Assembly (NCBI GenBank): GCA_021791235.1
Contig: JAJYXA010000355.1
Location: 1 to 6,415 of the forward strand
Reading direction: 5' to 3'
DNA from: Pseudomonadota bacterium
GTDB lineage: Bacteria; Pseudomonadota; Gammaproteobacteria; Burkholderiales; Thiobacillaceae
DNA: 6,415 nucleotides
Made by a program: the position numbers and the translations under genes. Each line of letters opens with the position of its first letter. Within the stretch, counting starts at the first letter, position 1. Positions 1-5,506 of this stretch are shown here, in pieces. A model generated the notes under the pieces. It worked only from the letters and a program-made list of their open reading frames with translations. It made no database searches and was not told the DNA's origin.

Positions 1-1
1 C

Positions 2-238
2 CTGTTCCTGATGGAGTCGACCGTGCTGTCCACCCTGGGCGGGCTCGGCGGCCTGGCGGTCGGCGCCGGCGTCGCCGGGCTGCTGAAGCTCACCGTGTGC
101 GACCTGCCGGTCAACACGCCGTGGGACTATGCCTTTGGCGCACTGGGGGTGTCGGTGCTGATCGGGCTGGCTGCGGGGGTGGTGCCGGCGATGCGCGCGG
201 CGCGGTTGAATCCGGTGGATGCGTTGCGGGCTGAGTGA
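2..238 (+). CDS. MacB/FtsX-type ABC transporter permease, C-terminal fragment
   Basis: This is the last 78 codons of a gene that begins before the window; the reading frame is open from base 2 and stops with TGA at 236-238. Two hydrophobic segments are visible: a glycine- and leucine-rich one starting LSTLGGLGGLAVG, and a second around FGALGVSVLIGLAAGVVPA. The protein ends in the motif PAMRAARLNPVDALRAE. The last transmembrane helix followed by a P-x-R-x-A-A-R-L-x-P-x-x-A-L-R-x-E tail is the hallmark of the FtsX/MacB permease family, which works in the inner membrane with an ATPase partner on exported substrates, lipoproteins or envelope stress. The substrate cannot be told from this fragment. 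The methionine at base 11 lies inside the domain and is not a start. The family call is confident; assignment to MacB rather than another FtsX-type permease is inference. Confidence 0.85.
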   Translation: MFLMESTVLSTLGGLGGLAVGAGVAGLLKLTVCDLPVNTPWDYAFGALGVSVLIGLAAGVVPAMRAARLNPVDALRAE

Positions 239-291
239 CGTTCGATCTAATGGGGTAACAGCGGCTAAACGCCGTTGACTCTCAGGTTGAG
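239..291. other. Short convergent intergenic gap, no clear terminator
   Basis: The permease gene and the DUF2971 gene converge here. The only structure I see is a weak imperfect hairpin at 257-276 (AAC-A-GCG, six-base loop, CGC-C-GTT) with no T-tract on either strand, so it is not a convincing intrinsic terminator. Confidence 0.4.
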
Positions 292-1245
292 TTATATCTC
301 CGCGAAGGTAAGTGCGTAGGCATCTTCTTTTTTGATGGCTTGATACACCCGCGCCTCAGGGAATGACCGACGGAGTGTGGGAACGATATCTTCGATGAAT
401 TCCCTTGATGCTTTGCAGCCAATGTAGATCGCCCTGAGTTCTGTCGAGCGAATCGGCATTTCATCATATTCGCCTGAAGCGTCCGCCAGAGGATACCAAA
501 CGCGCCACTCTCGTTCATAAGACCAGTGCTTGCTCTTGGCATACGCATAGCGACGGTACAGCCCTTGGGGATCAAGCTTCTTGATACCCACCAAGTCATC
601 AAGCCACTCCCCTTCCGAGTAGAAGGGCAGCGGTGCATCGACGTAATTCACACGCCTTGCTACCGAGAGCGGGTTGTCCTCTTCCGGCAATGACCAGAAC
701 TCAAAAACACACCCCTTATGGTCCTGCGCATAATGTGCCCACATCAAGAGATTATCTTTCTCTTCCGACACGCAGAAAACTCGAATGCCAGGTAAAAGAA
801 CCTCTCGCCAGTGTTCTTGATATTGTCGCTGTGTTTTTTTGATGACCTGAACGAGTTGATTGAACAACGGGCCTGACAACTTCTCCCAGCGTTCACGATC
901 GAAGCCGTGAGTCGGGTAATACTTTCGAGCTGCCAAGACTACCTGGCCCCAAGCGTCCTTGTCATCGACAAGTGGCACCTCCGGCGCAGAGGCCAGTTGG
1001 TAAATTCGTTCAAGAACCCTGTCGTACAGGGTGTCCACATCGAAATCAAAGTGCAGTCCGGATTGGACGTCAAACGGGTCGTTGAAAGAGAGCGGCGAGC
1101 TGTACCGGACTTTCTTGGATCGCAGGATCGCTAGCGCCGCCGTGGATGACGCGTACTTGTAGAAGGGCCGTTCCCCAGGAGCCTCTGCATTCATTGACAT
1201 GGTGTTTCGGAAATCGAGTAGGGCGCTATCGTTATTGGGCCGCAT
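292..1245 (-). CDS. DUF2971 family protein
   Basis: This gene encodes 317 residues. Family signs are clear: an N-terminal FYKYAS followed by a strand ending SSPLSFNDPFDVQ (about residues 28-62), the central block FCVSEEKDNLLMWAHYAQDHKGCVFEF, and a later KSKHWSYEREWRVWYP segment followed by an IYIGCKAS strand. These match DUF2971 (YKY...SFNDPF...LMWxHYAxxHxG...W.YExEWR). No biochemical function is established for the family that I can state; members are scattered in accessory regions of many bacteria. No signal peptide or membrane segment is seen, so it is probably cytoplasmic. The start is uncertain: ATG codons at 1245, 1200 and 1194 are in frame and none has a good Shine-Dalgarno site; the conserved domain begins after all of them. 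Base composition is visibly less GC-rich than the flanking genes, which suggests later acquisition. It lies 43 bases downstream of the small gene on the same strand, so co-transcription is possible. Confidence 0.85.
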   Translation of the reverse strand: MRPNNDSALLDFRNTMSMNAEAPGERPFYKYASSTAALAILRSKKVRYSSPLSFNDPFDVQSGLHFDFDVDTLYDRVLERIYQLASAPEVPLVDDKDAWGQVVLAARKYYPTHGFDRERWEKLSGPLFNQLVQVIKKTQRQYQEHWREVLLPGIRVFCVSEEKDNLLMWAHYAQDHKGCVFEFWSLPEEDNPLSVARRVNYVDAPLPFYSEGEWLDDLVGIKKLDPQGLYRRYAYAKSKHWSYEREWRVWYPLADASGEYDEMPIRSTELRAIYIGCKASREFIEDIVPTLRRSFPEARVYQAIKKEDAYALTFAEI

Positions 1246-1251
1246 GTGACC

Positions 1252-1283
1252 GGTTCAGTGCGCTTCGTTTATTGCACCCTACG
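1252..1283. repeat. Degenerate REP-like palindrome
   Basis: The stretch begins GGTTCAGTGCGC and ends ATTGCACCCTACG, forming an imperfect inverted repeat (GGTTCAGT against ATTGCACC, 6 of 8 pairing) around a CTTCGTTT centre. Read on the minus strand it starts CGTAGGGTGCAATAA. From memory, GTAGGGTGCAATAA...GCGCATTGCACC palindromes recur in intergenic spaces of many proteobacterial genomes; this would be a decayed copy. It fills nearly all of the gap between the small gene's stop and the DUF2971 start. Copy number in this genome cannot be judged from one window. Confidence 0.4.
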
Positions 1284-1288
1284 CATTA

Positions 1289-1597
1289 TCAGGCTTCATA
1301 CCCCTCGCGATGCGTCGCATTGATCGTGCGCAGCAATTCACGGAACGGAATGTTGCGCTCGTGCTTCTTGAACAGCGGCATGAAGGGCAGATCCTCGCCC
1401 TTCCCCACGCCCGCATAGTTCCCGGACGCCATCGCTTCGTGCAGGTCGCGCAGCATCTTGTCGAGATCGTCGAGGAACGGGCTATAGGTCGAGGCCTCGT
1501 CGTCATCGTGCTCCAGGCAGGCGCGCAGTTCGTCGACTTCGTACACCGCTTCGTGCACCAGATCGATCAGCTGGTTGAGGTTTTGGGCTTTTTTCAT
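1289..1597 (-). CDS. Small acidic conserved-looking protein of unknown function
   Basis: I do not recognise this gene. From ATG at 1595-1597 it encodes 102 residues: MKKAQNLNQLIDLVHEAVYEVDELRAC, a short acidic run (EHDDDEAS), an amphipathic stretch SPFLDDLDKMLRDLHEAMASG, then a GKGEDLPFMPLFKKHERNIPF segment and a helix LLRTINATHREGYEA. It looks like a compact, mostly helical soluble protein with no signal peptide or membrane segment; one cysteine lies near residue 27. The frame stays open upstream to 1744, but the extra 49 residues are basic, low in hydrophobic pattern and overlap the ada promoter region and the ada start codon, so the MKKAQ start is preferred even though no good Shine-Dalgarno site precedes it. 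It is transcribed divergently from ada and lies upstream of DUF2971 on the same strand. Confidence 0.65.
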   Translation of the reverse strand: MKKAQNLNQLIDLVHEAVYEVDELRACLEHDDDEASTYSPFLDDLDKMLRDLHEAMASGNYAGVGKGEDLPFMPLFKKHERNIPFRELLRTINATHREGYEA

Positions 1598-1661
1598 GTT
1601 GGTGTGTTTTGGGACAAAACGTAAGGATACCGCCGCTTGGCGGGCCGTGCGATGAATGCGG

Positions 1662-1675
1662 AATTTGAGCGCACG
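1662..1675 (+). promoter_or_regulatory. Candidate Ada operator
   Basis: The sequence AATTTGAGCGCACG fits the A-box/B-box pattern AAT-N6-GCAA in all but the final A (AAT-N6-GCAC). It matches the Escherichia coli ada site as I recall it (AATTAAAGCGCAAG) at 11 of 14 positions. It lies 68 bases before the ada start codon on the same strand, where methylated Ada would activate its own transcription. I cannot place a convincing -10 box. Confidence 0.55.
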
Positions 1676-1742
1676 TTCCGGATTGCGAGGCGGGCCGAAC
1701 CGGTGAACACTGTGCTTCTCAGACTCCTGCTGAACGCCGACC

Positions 1743-2825
1743 ATGGATACCGAACCTGCCGCCTCCCCGCAGAACGCTGCCCAGACCGAGGCCGAGCAGC
1801 GCTGGCAGGCCGTGGTCCGCCGCGATCCGCAGGCGGACGGCGACTTCGTCTACGCGGTCCGCACCACCGGCGTGTACTGCCGGCCTTCGTGCCCGTCGCG
1901 CGCCGCCAGGCGCGAGAACGTGGCGTTTTTCGAGTCGCCCGACCTGGCCGCTGCGGCGGGCTATCGCCCCTGCAAACGCTGCAAGCCTGATGGAATCTCG
2001 CAGCAGCAACGACGCAATGTGCTGGTGCGTCAGGCCTGCCAGGCCATCGAGCACAGCGCGTCGGCACTGTCGCTCGTGCAGCTGGCGCAGCAGGCCGGGA
2101 TGAGCCCGCACCATTTCCAGCGCGTCTTCAAGGCCGTCACCGGCCTCTCCCCCAAGGGCTACCACAAGGCCGTACTGGCCCGGCGCGTGACGGCTTCGCT
2201 GCCATCCGCGCCGTCGGTGACCGAGGCCCTTTACGACGCCGGCTTCAATTCGGCCGGGCGCTTCTACGAGGCCGCGCCCGCGCTGCTCGGCATGTCGCCC
2301 GGCAGCTATCGCAAGGGCGGCGCCGGCGAGCACATCCGCCATGCCGTCGTGCCCTGCACGCTCGGCTGGCTCATCGTCGCCGCCACCCGCAAGGGCGTGT
2401 GCGCCATCGAGTTCGCCGAGTCGGCCGAGGCGCTGGAAGACCGCATCCGGGCGCGCTTTCCGCAGGCGCAGTTCGAGCCGGCCGACGCCGGGTTCCAGCG
2501 CTGGATCGCCCGGGTGCTGGATTACATCGAGCAGCCGCGCGGCGTGCTCGATCTTCCGCTGGACGTGCAGGGCACGGTCTTCCAGCGCCGCGTCTGGCAG
2601 GCCCTGCAGGCCATTCCTGCGGGCGAGACCGCCACCTACAGCGAGATCGCCGCACGCCTCGGCCAGCCCGGGGCATTCCGCGCGGTGGCGCATGCCTGCG
2701 CGGAGAACGCCGTGGCGGTGGCGATTCCGTGCCACCGTGCCGTGCGCGCGGATGGCAGCCTGGCGGGCTACCGCTGGGGCCTCGCGCGCAAGGCGGAATT
2801 GCTGAAGCGGGAACGCAAGAAATAG
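1743..2825 (+). CDS. ada: Ada, bifunctional methyltransferase and transcriptional activator of the alkylation response
   Basis: This gene encodes 360 residues, close to the 354 of E. coli Ada, with all three domains. Residues 20-82 form the zinc domain that takes methyl groups from phosphotriesters: RRDPQADGDFVYAVRTTGVYCRPSC and GYRPCKRCKP, with zinc cysteines C46, C50, C77 and C80; C46 corresponds to the E. coli acceptor C38. Residues about 90-190 form an AraC-type helix-turn-helix region (SLVQLAQQAGMSPHHFQRVFK). The C-terminal O6-alkylguanine transferase domain has GTVFQRRVWQAL, the arginine-finger block FRAVAHACAENAVAVAIPCHR with acceptor C330, and the GSLAGYRWG motif. The protein repairs O6-methylguanine and O4-methylthymine in a suicidal reaction and, once methylated at C46, switches on its regulon. 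The start is the first ATG of the frame and gives a normal N-terminus, though the Shine-Dalgarno site is weak. No other ada-regulon gene (alkA, alkB, aidB) is visible in the window. Confidence 0.97.
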   Translation: MDTEPAASPQNAAQTEAEQRWQAVVRRDPQADGDFVYAVRTTGVYCRPSCPSRAARRENVAFFESPDLAAAAGYRPCKRCKPDGISQQQRRNVLVRQACQAIEHSASALSLVQLAQQAGMSPHHFQRVFKAVTGLSPKGYHKAVLARRVTASLPSAPSVTEALYDAGFNSAGRFYEAAPALLGMSPGSYRKGGAGEHIRHAVVPCTLGWLIVAATRKGVCAIEFAESAEALEDRIRARFPQAQFEPADAGFQRWIARVLDYIEQPRGVLDLPLDVQGTVFQRRVWQALQAIPAGETATYSEIAARLGQPGAFRAVAHACAENAVAVAIPCHRAVRADGSLAGYRWGLARKAELLKRERKK

Positions 2826-2914
2826 GCGTCGCAGGATGTCCCCCGCCCCGTTTCTTGCGATACTCCGGCATCGACAAGATCGGGCAGCCGAACCGCTGCC
2901 ACCGGGCACACTTC

Positions 2915-3529
2915 ATGGAAAACCTGCTGTACTGGGTCGGCCTGTCTGCCGTCGCGGTGTTCGCGCTTACCGGCGTGCTCGATGCCGGGCGCAAGAACAT
3001 GGATCTGGTCGGCGCCGTGATGGTGGGAACGGCCACCGCGCTGGGCGGCGGCACGGTGCGCGACCTGCTGCTGCAGCGCCCGGTGTTCTGGCTCGGCGAG
3101 CCGGTGTACCTGTATGTCGCCCTGGCGACGACGCTCGTCGTCTTCTTCGCCGTGCGTGGCCTGCGCCTGCCGCCGCGCCTGTTTCTCATCCCGGATGCCA
3201 TCGGCCTGGCACTGTTCAGCATCGTCGGCACCCAGATCGCGCTGGATTGGCACGCGCCCTGGCTGGCGGCGAGCCTGCTGGGGATGATCACCGGCATCTT
3301 CGGCGGCGTGGTGCGCGATGTGCTGTGCAATGAAGTCCCGCTGGTGTTCCTGCGCGGCGAGCTTTACGCGTCGGCCGCCTGGGCCGGCGCCCTGGTGATG
3401 ATCGGCCTGCAAGCCTTGGGGCTGGCGCCGGTGGTCGCAGCCTGGGCGGGGATGGCGACCATCCTCGGTATTCGGCTGGTTGCCATGACTTTCCGGATTA
3501 CGCTGCCCACCTATTCGGCACGCAAGTAG
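2915..3529 (+). CDS. TRIC/UPF0126 family membrane protein (YadS/YicG-like)
   Basis: From ATG at 2915 this encodes 204 residues, the usual length for the family. It is almost entirely hydrophobic and shows an internal duplication: FALTGVLDAGRKNMDLVG followed by GTATALGGGTVRDLLL (glycines 44-46, R49-D50) in the first half, and DAIGLALFSIVGT followed by GMITGIFGGVVRDVL (residues 123-137, R134-D135) in the second. The paired GG-x-x-RD motifs identify UPF0126, the prokaryotic relatives of TRIC channels, which form trimeric monovalent-cation pores in the inner membrane; about seven membrane spans are expected. The frame is open far upstream (to 2399) but that part overlaps ada and is an antiphase shadow; MENLLYW is the family-typical start. 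It lies 89 bases after ada on the same strand. Co-transcription is possible, but a functional tie to alkylation repair is not implied. The physiological role in bacteria is poorly defined. Confidence 0.93.
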   Translation: MENLLYWVGLSAVAVFALTGVLDAGRKNMDLVGAVMVGTATALGGGTVRDLLLQRPVFWLGEPVYLYVALATTLVVFFAVRGLRLPPRLFLIPDAIGLALFSIVGTQIALDWHAPWLAASLLGMITGIFGGVVRDVLCNEVPLVFLRGELYASAAWAGALVMIGLQALGLAPVVAAWAGMATILGIRLVAMTFRITLPTYSARK

Positions 3530-3540
3530 TCCCGCCAAAT

Positions 3541-3566
3541 GAAAACGGGGGCCGAAGTCCCCGTTG
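3541..3566 (-). terminator. Intrinsic terminator of the PEP-CTERM gene
   Basis: Read on the minus strand, AACGGGG (3565-3559) pairs with CCCCGTT (3550-3544) around a loop whose core is C-UUCG-G, the very stable tetraloop, followed by TTTTCATTT. It begins 21 bases past the PEP-CTERM stop codon. The + strand gene at 2915-3529 converges on it and may use the same hairpin, though its T-run on that side is poor. Confidence 0.8.
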
Positions 3567-3586
3567 ATTTGCGCGGCGCGACCGGA

Positions 3587-4708
3587 TCAGTTCGCGTAGC
3601 GCTTTCTGCGATGAACCGCGAAACCGACCAGGCCCAGGCCCGCGAGCAGCATGACATGGGTCCCGGGTTCCGGAACCGCAGCCGCCAGATTGACCGCGGC
3701 ATTCTGGGCGCCGAGGTAATTGCCGAGATCGACGACCTTGCTTGAATCGTAATACAGCGGGTCGTTGGGATCATTGGGATGCGAGTCGCTGATGGAAACC
3801 ATAGCTTGATGATTTTCCGGATCGTACACGCCGGAATACTTGTAGAACTCGTAGCGACGGAGGATCGATGCGGCATTCGGGCCCACCGGCACCCCGTAAC
3901 CGCTCTCCAGCTGACCGGCGAGCGGATTGCCCGGATCCGTCTGCAACAATTGCCACTCGACCTCGGTGACGGCCTGCTCGACTTTCGGATTGCCGCCCAC
4001 CAGTTCTTCCAGTGCGATCGGATCCGCAAGTTCGGTGGTGAAGACCTTGACCCAGATGGCTTCGCCGAACTGGGTTTCATTCTCGGGCGCCGGCGCTTGG
4101 ATTTGCGCGACAACGACGGGCGGATTGCCGACGACCGGGGCGGGGATCACGTTCCAGACGGGAGCGGGAAGATTGACGACCCCATTGTTCAGGACACCCG
4201 GCGTCCCGGTCTCGACCAGCCAGCTATAGGTGGTCTTGGTCGCATTCGCGGTCGTGCCGACGCCAAAGTGATCACACGGCGTCGCCGCACTGTAGCCAAG
4301 GCCGCCGCCCGACCAGCAATTGTCTCCCGGCGTGATGAAGGTGCCGCTCGGCGTGCCGTAATCCCAGCTACCCGTGTTGCCGTCGAACAGGCCCAGGTAG
4401 GTGATTTTCGTGCCGAACGTCGAACCGTTCGAATATTCGGTGATGGTGGGTGAGCCGTAGCGCTCCACGCTGGTGAGCGGATCGAACCCGCGGCCGCTTG
4501 GAAATCCCCGCCCCGCCCCGCCGAAGGTGTCGGTGATGTCGCTGCTGTGCAGGCCTTCGAGATCGATTTCGAAGCCATGGGCGGTGAAGCCCGTGTCGTT
4601 GATCACGTCAAAATTGCCCAGGCTGCCAAAGACCGAAGCAGCGCCAACGCCTGGCGTGATTGCCATGGATACAGCCACAGCCACGGCACAGGTTCTTGAT
4701 TTCAACAT
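3587..4708 (-). CDS. PEP-CTERM exported protein of unknown function
   Basis: This gene encodes 373 residues. Residues 1-24 are a signal peptide (MLKSRTCAVAVAVSMAITPGVGAA). The C-terminus carries a PEP-CTERM sorting signal: VPEPGT with PEP at 346-348, a hydrophobic helix about 351-365 (VMLLAGLGLVGFAV) and the basic end HRRKR at 366-370. Exosortase (EpsH/XrtA) is known to recognise this signal during export in bacteria that make exopolysaccharide, releasing the protein to the surface or biofilm matrix. The mature part has an N-terminal domain (about 30-195) with NDTGFTAHGFEIDLEGLH, RYGSPTITEY and PGDNCWSGGG blocks; C131 and C145 could form a disulfide. A proline-rich linker (PAPVWNVIPAPVVGNPPVVV) leads into a second domain containing an IWVKVFTTEL strand and a DSHPNDPNDPLYYD acidic segment that might bind calcium (inference). 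I believe the N-terminal domain recurs among PEP-CTERM proteins, but no function is known to me. The start has a good AGGGAG Shine-Dalgarno site. No exosortase gene is in the window. Confidence 0.92.
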   Translation of the reverse strand: MLKSRTCAVAVAVSMAITPGVGAASVFGSLGNFDVINDTGFTAHGFEIDLEGLHSSDITDTFGGAGRGFPSGRGFDPLTSVERYGSPTITEYSNGSTFGTKITYLGLFDGNTGSWDYGTPSGTFITPGDNCWSGGGLGYSAATPCDHFGVGTTANATKTTYSWLVETGTPGVLNNGVVNLPAPVWNVIPAPVVGNPPVVVAQIQAPAPENETQFGEAIWVKVFTTELADPIALEELVGGNPKVEQAVTEVEWQLLQTDPGNPLAGQLESGYGVPVGPNAASILRRYEFYKYSGVYDPENHQAMVSISDSHPNDPNDPLYYDSSKVVDLGNYLGAQNAAVNLAAAVPEPGTHVMLLAGLGLVGFAVHRRKRYAN

Positions 4709-4716
4709 AGGTTAGG

Positions 4717-4722
4717 CTCCCT
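4717..4722 (-). promoter_or_regulatory. Ribosome binding site of the PEP-CTERM gene
   Basis: Read on the minus strand this is AGGGAG, eight bases before the ATG at 4708. It fixes the start that also gives a proper signal peptide. Confidence 0.75.
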
Positions 4723-4739
4723 GAATTTAGTCGTATGAA

Positions 4740-4755
4740 GTGCATGCCCATGCAC
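4740..4755. promoter_or_regulatory. Perfect 7-bp dyad in the PEP-CTERM leader
   Basis: GTGCATG-CC-CATGCAC is an inverted repeat with perfect seven-base arms and a two-base centre. It lies 32 bases upstream of the PEP-CTERM start codon and about 65 bases below the candidate -10 box. With a two-base spacer it would not fold well as an RNA hairpin of full length, so a dimeric DNA-binding protein site is the likelier reading. No regulator is identified. Confidence 0.4.
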
Positions 4756-4819
4756 GACGTCCTCGCCCCCCACCCCTGACAGGAACGTGCAAACGCCTGG
4801 CTGGCTGCCGTGCGGCATG

Positions 4820-4842
4820 ATTATATATAGATAACTCTATCT
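4820..4842 (-). promoter_or_regulatory. Candidate -10 box with overlapping dyad for the PEP-CTERM gene
   Basis: On the minus strand 4825-4820 reads TATAAT, a perfect -10 hexamer in an AT-rich patch. The position 17 bases further upstream (ACAATA) is a poor -35 box, so an activator may be needed. Just upstream, 4829-4842 is a small dyad (AGATA-N4-TATCT) that would lie in the spacer, where a regulator could act. AT-rich DNA makes chance TATAAT matches common, so this is tentative. Confidence 0.35.
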
Positions 4843-4915
4843 TATTGTATTCATTGACTCACTCGATGTCCGTGCAGAGAGGGGGCCAGGCTCGCCAGGT
4901 CATAAGAATTTCAAT

Positions 4916-4942
4916 TAAAAAACCATGGTTGGACGCCGTTAT
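4916..4942 (+). promoter_or_regulatory. Candidate sigma-28 (FliA) promoter of the CZB gene
   Basis: TAAA at 4916-4919 and GCCGTTAT at 4935-4942 are separated by exactly 15 bases, the arrangement of the flagellar sigma factor consensus TAAA-N15-GCCGATAA (4 of 4 and 6 of 8 matches). Transcription would start near 4950, about 30 bases before the ATG at 4979. A sigma-28 promoter fits a chemotaxis-related product, but the -35 part lies in an A-rich run and could match by chance. Confidence 0.4.
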
Positions 4943-4969
4943 TACTTATGGGGATGCGCAGCGTTCAGC

Positions 4970-4973
4970 GGAG
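4970..4973 (+). promoter_or_regulatory. Ribosome binding site that fixes the CZB start
   Basis: GGAG lies five bases before the ATG at 4979. The earlier in-frame ATG at 4925 has no such site and would add 18 residues that do not look like part of the CZB fold. Confidence 0.65.
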
Positions 4974-4978
4974 CAGGC

Positions 4979-5410
4979 ATGGGAATCAAAAGCGATATCG
5001 AATATGCGATTTATTCACATGGCGCGTGGAAGGCCAAGTTCCGGAATTTTCTGGGTGGCAAGACGGGGCTGGATTTGTCCGCGGTCGGCCATACCGAAAC
5101 CTGCAAACTGGGCAAATGGTTGGCGGATGAGGCCCGCAGGATGCTGTCGCCGGAAGATCACGTGAAAGCCTGCGAACTGCATGCCCACTTTCACCGAGTG
5201 GCCGGCGACATCGTCCACGACATCAAGCGGAAGGATTTCAGCGCCGCCCGTCAGGCGCTTGCCCCGGCCGGCGCCTTCGATCAGGCCAGCCATGAGATGG
5301 GCGCATTCCTCCGCAAGATAGCCCGGCGTAGCCGTCCAAAATCGGCCAACAAGACAACGGAAGATGGGGCAGCCGCTGAACCGGCAGGCACCCCTCAGGC
5401 GAGCAGCTAA
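4979..5410 (+). CDS. Stand-alone CZB (chemoreceptor zinc-binding) domain protein
   Basis: This gene encodes 143 residues from the ATG at 4979. The CZB pattern is complete: a first helix DIEYAIYSHGAWKAKF with H14, the signature CKLGKWL with C42, and ELHAHFHRVAG with H68 and H72; these four residues are the expected zinc ligands. The later helices (DFSAARQALAPAGAFDQASHEMGAFLRKI) are also typical. CZB domains normally sit at the C-terminus of chemoreceptors or on diguanylate cyclases such as DgcZ, where zinc binding or cysteine oxidation tunes signalling. Here no receptor, GGDEF or membrane segment is attached, and after residue 116 the protein ends in a basic then alanine/proline-rich tail likely to be disordered. 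It could be an accessory zinc or redox sensor that docks onto another signalling protein (inference). It is divergent from the PEP-CTERM gene and convergent with the HdrB-like gene. Confidence 0.88.
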   Translation: MGIKSDIEYAIYSHGAWKAKFRNFLGGKTGLDLSAVGHTETCKLGKWLADEARRMLSPEDHVKACELHAHFHRVAGDIVHDIKRKDFSAARQALAPAGAFDQASHEMGAFLRKIARRSRPKSANKTTEDGAAAEPAGTPQASS

Positions 5411-5458
5411 AGCAGGCCGCGCTCAGGCACAGAGGTCCCCCACGCATTCCTTTCACGC

Positions 5459-5487
5459 AAAAAAACAGGGGCCGTGTGCCCCTGTTT
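5459..5487 (-). terminator. Strong intrinsic terminator of the HdrB-like gene
   Basis: A ten-base perfect stem, AAACAGGGGC (5463-5472) with GCCCCTGTTT (5478-5487), and a five-base loop are followed on the minus strand by a run of seven T (5465-5459, partly in the stem). It starts 19 bases beyond the HdrB-like stop codon. On the + strand the hairpin ends in only TTTG, so it may also stop CZB transcripts but less efficiently. Confidence 0.88.
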
Positions 5488-5506
5488 GCAATGTACCTGA
5501 TACGAC

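Noticed and set aside
239..295. Integron attC-like end next to the DUF2971 stop (ACTCAAC on the minus strand fits RYYYAAC)
   Set aside because: No matching GTTRRRY partner at a proper distance; the nearest (GTTTAGC) mismatches and would make a site far too short. No integrase in the window.
1630..1643. CCGCC-GCTT-GGCGG hairpin in the ada/small-gene divergent region
   Set aside because: Only five base pairs in GC-rich DNA and no T-run; likely chance.
1598..1744. N-terminal extension of the small acidic protein to 151 residues
   Set aside because: The extra residues are basic, unlike the rest, and would overlap the ada start and operator.
1719..2909. Long open frame antisense to ada (396 codons)
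   Set aside because: Its composition is the Arg/Ala/Gly-rich shadow of a high-GC gene; ada on the other strand is unmistakable.
2399..2914. N-terminal extension of the TRIC-family protein into ada
   Set aside because: The extension is an out-of-frame shadow of ada; the protein is family-length from the ATG at 2915.
4780..4806. Sigma-54 promoter for the PEP-CTERM gene (minus-strand TTTGCA near 4788-4793)
   Set aside because: At the required spacing the -24 element reads AG rather than GG, and the rest of the hexamer matches poorly.
4845..5165. Alternative + strand frame overlapping the CZB gene start
   Set aside because: The CZB frame has clear family motifs and a ribosome binding site; the other frame has neither.
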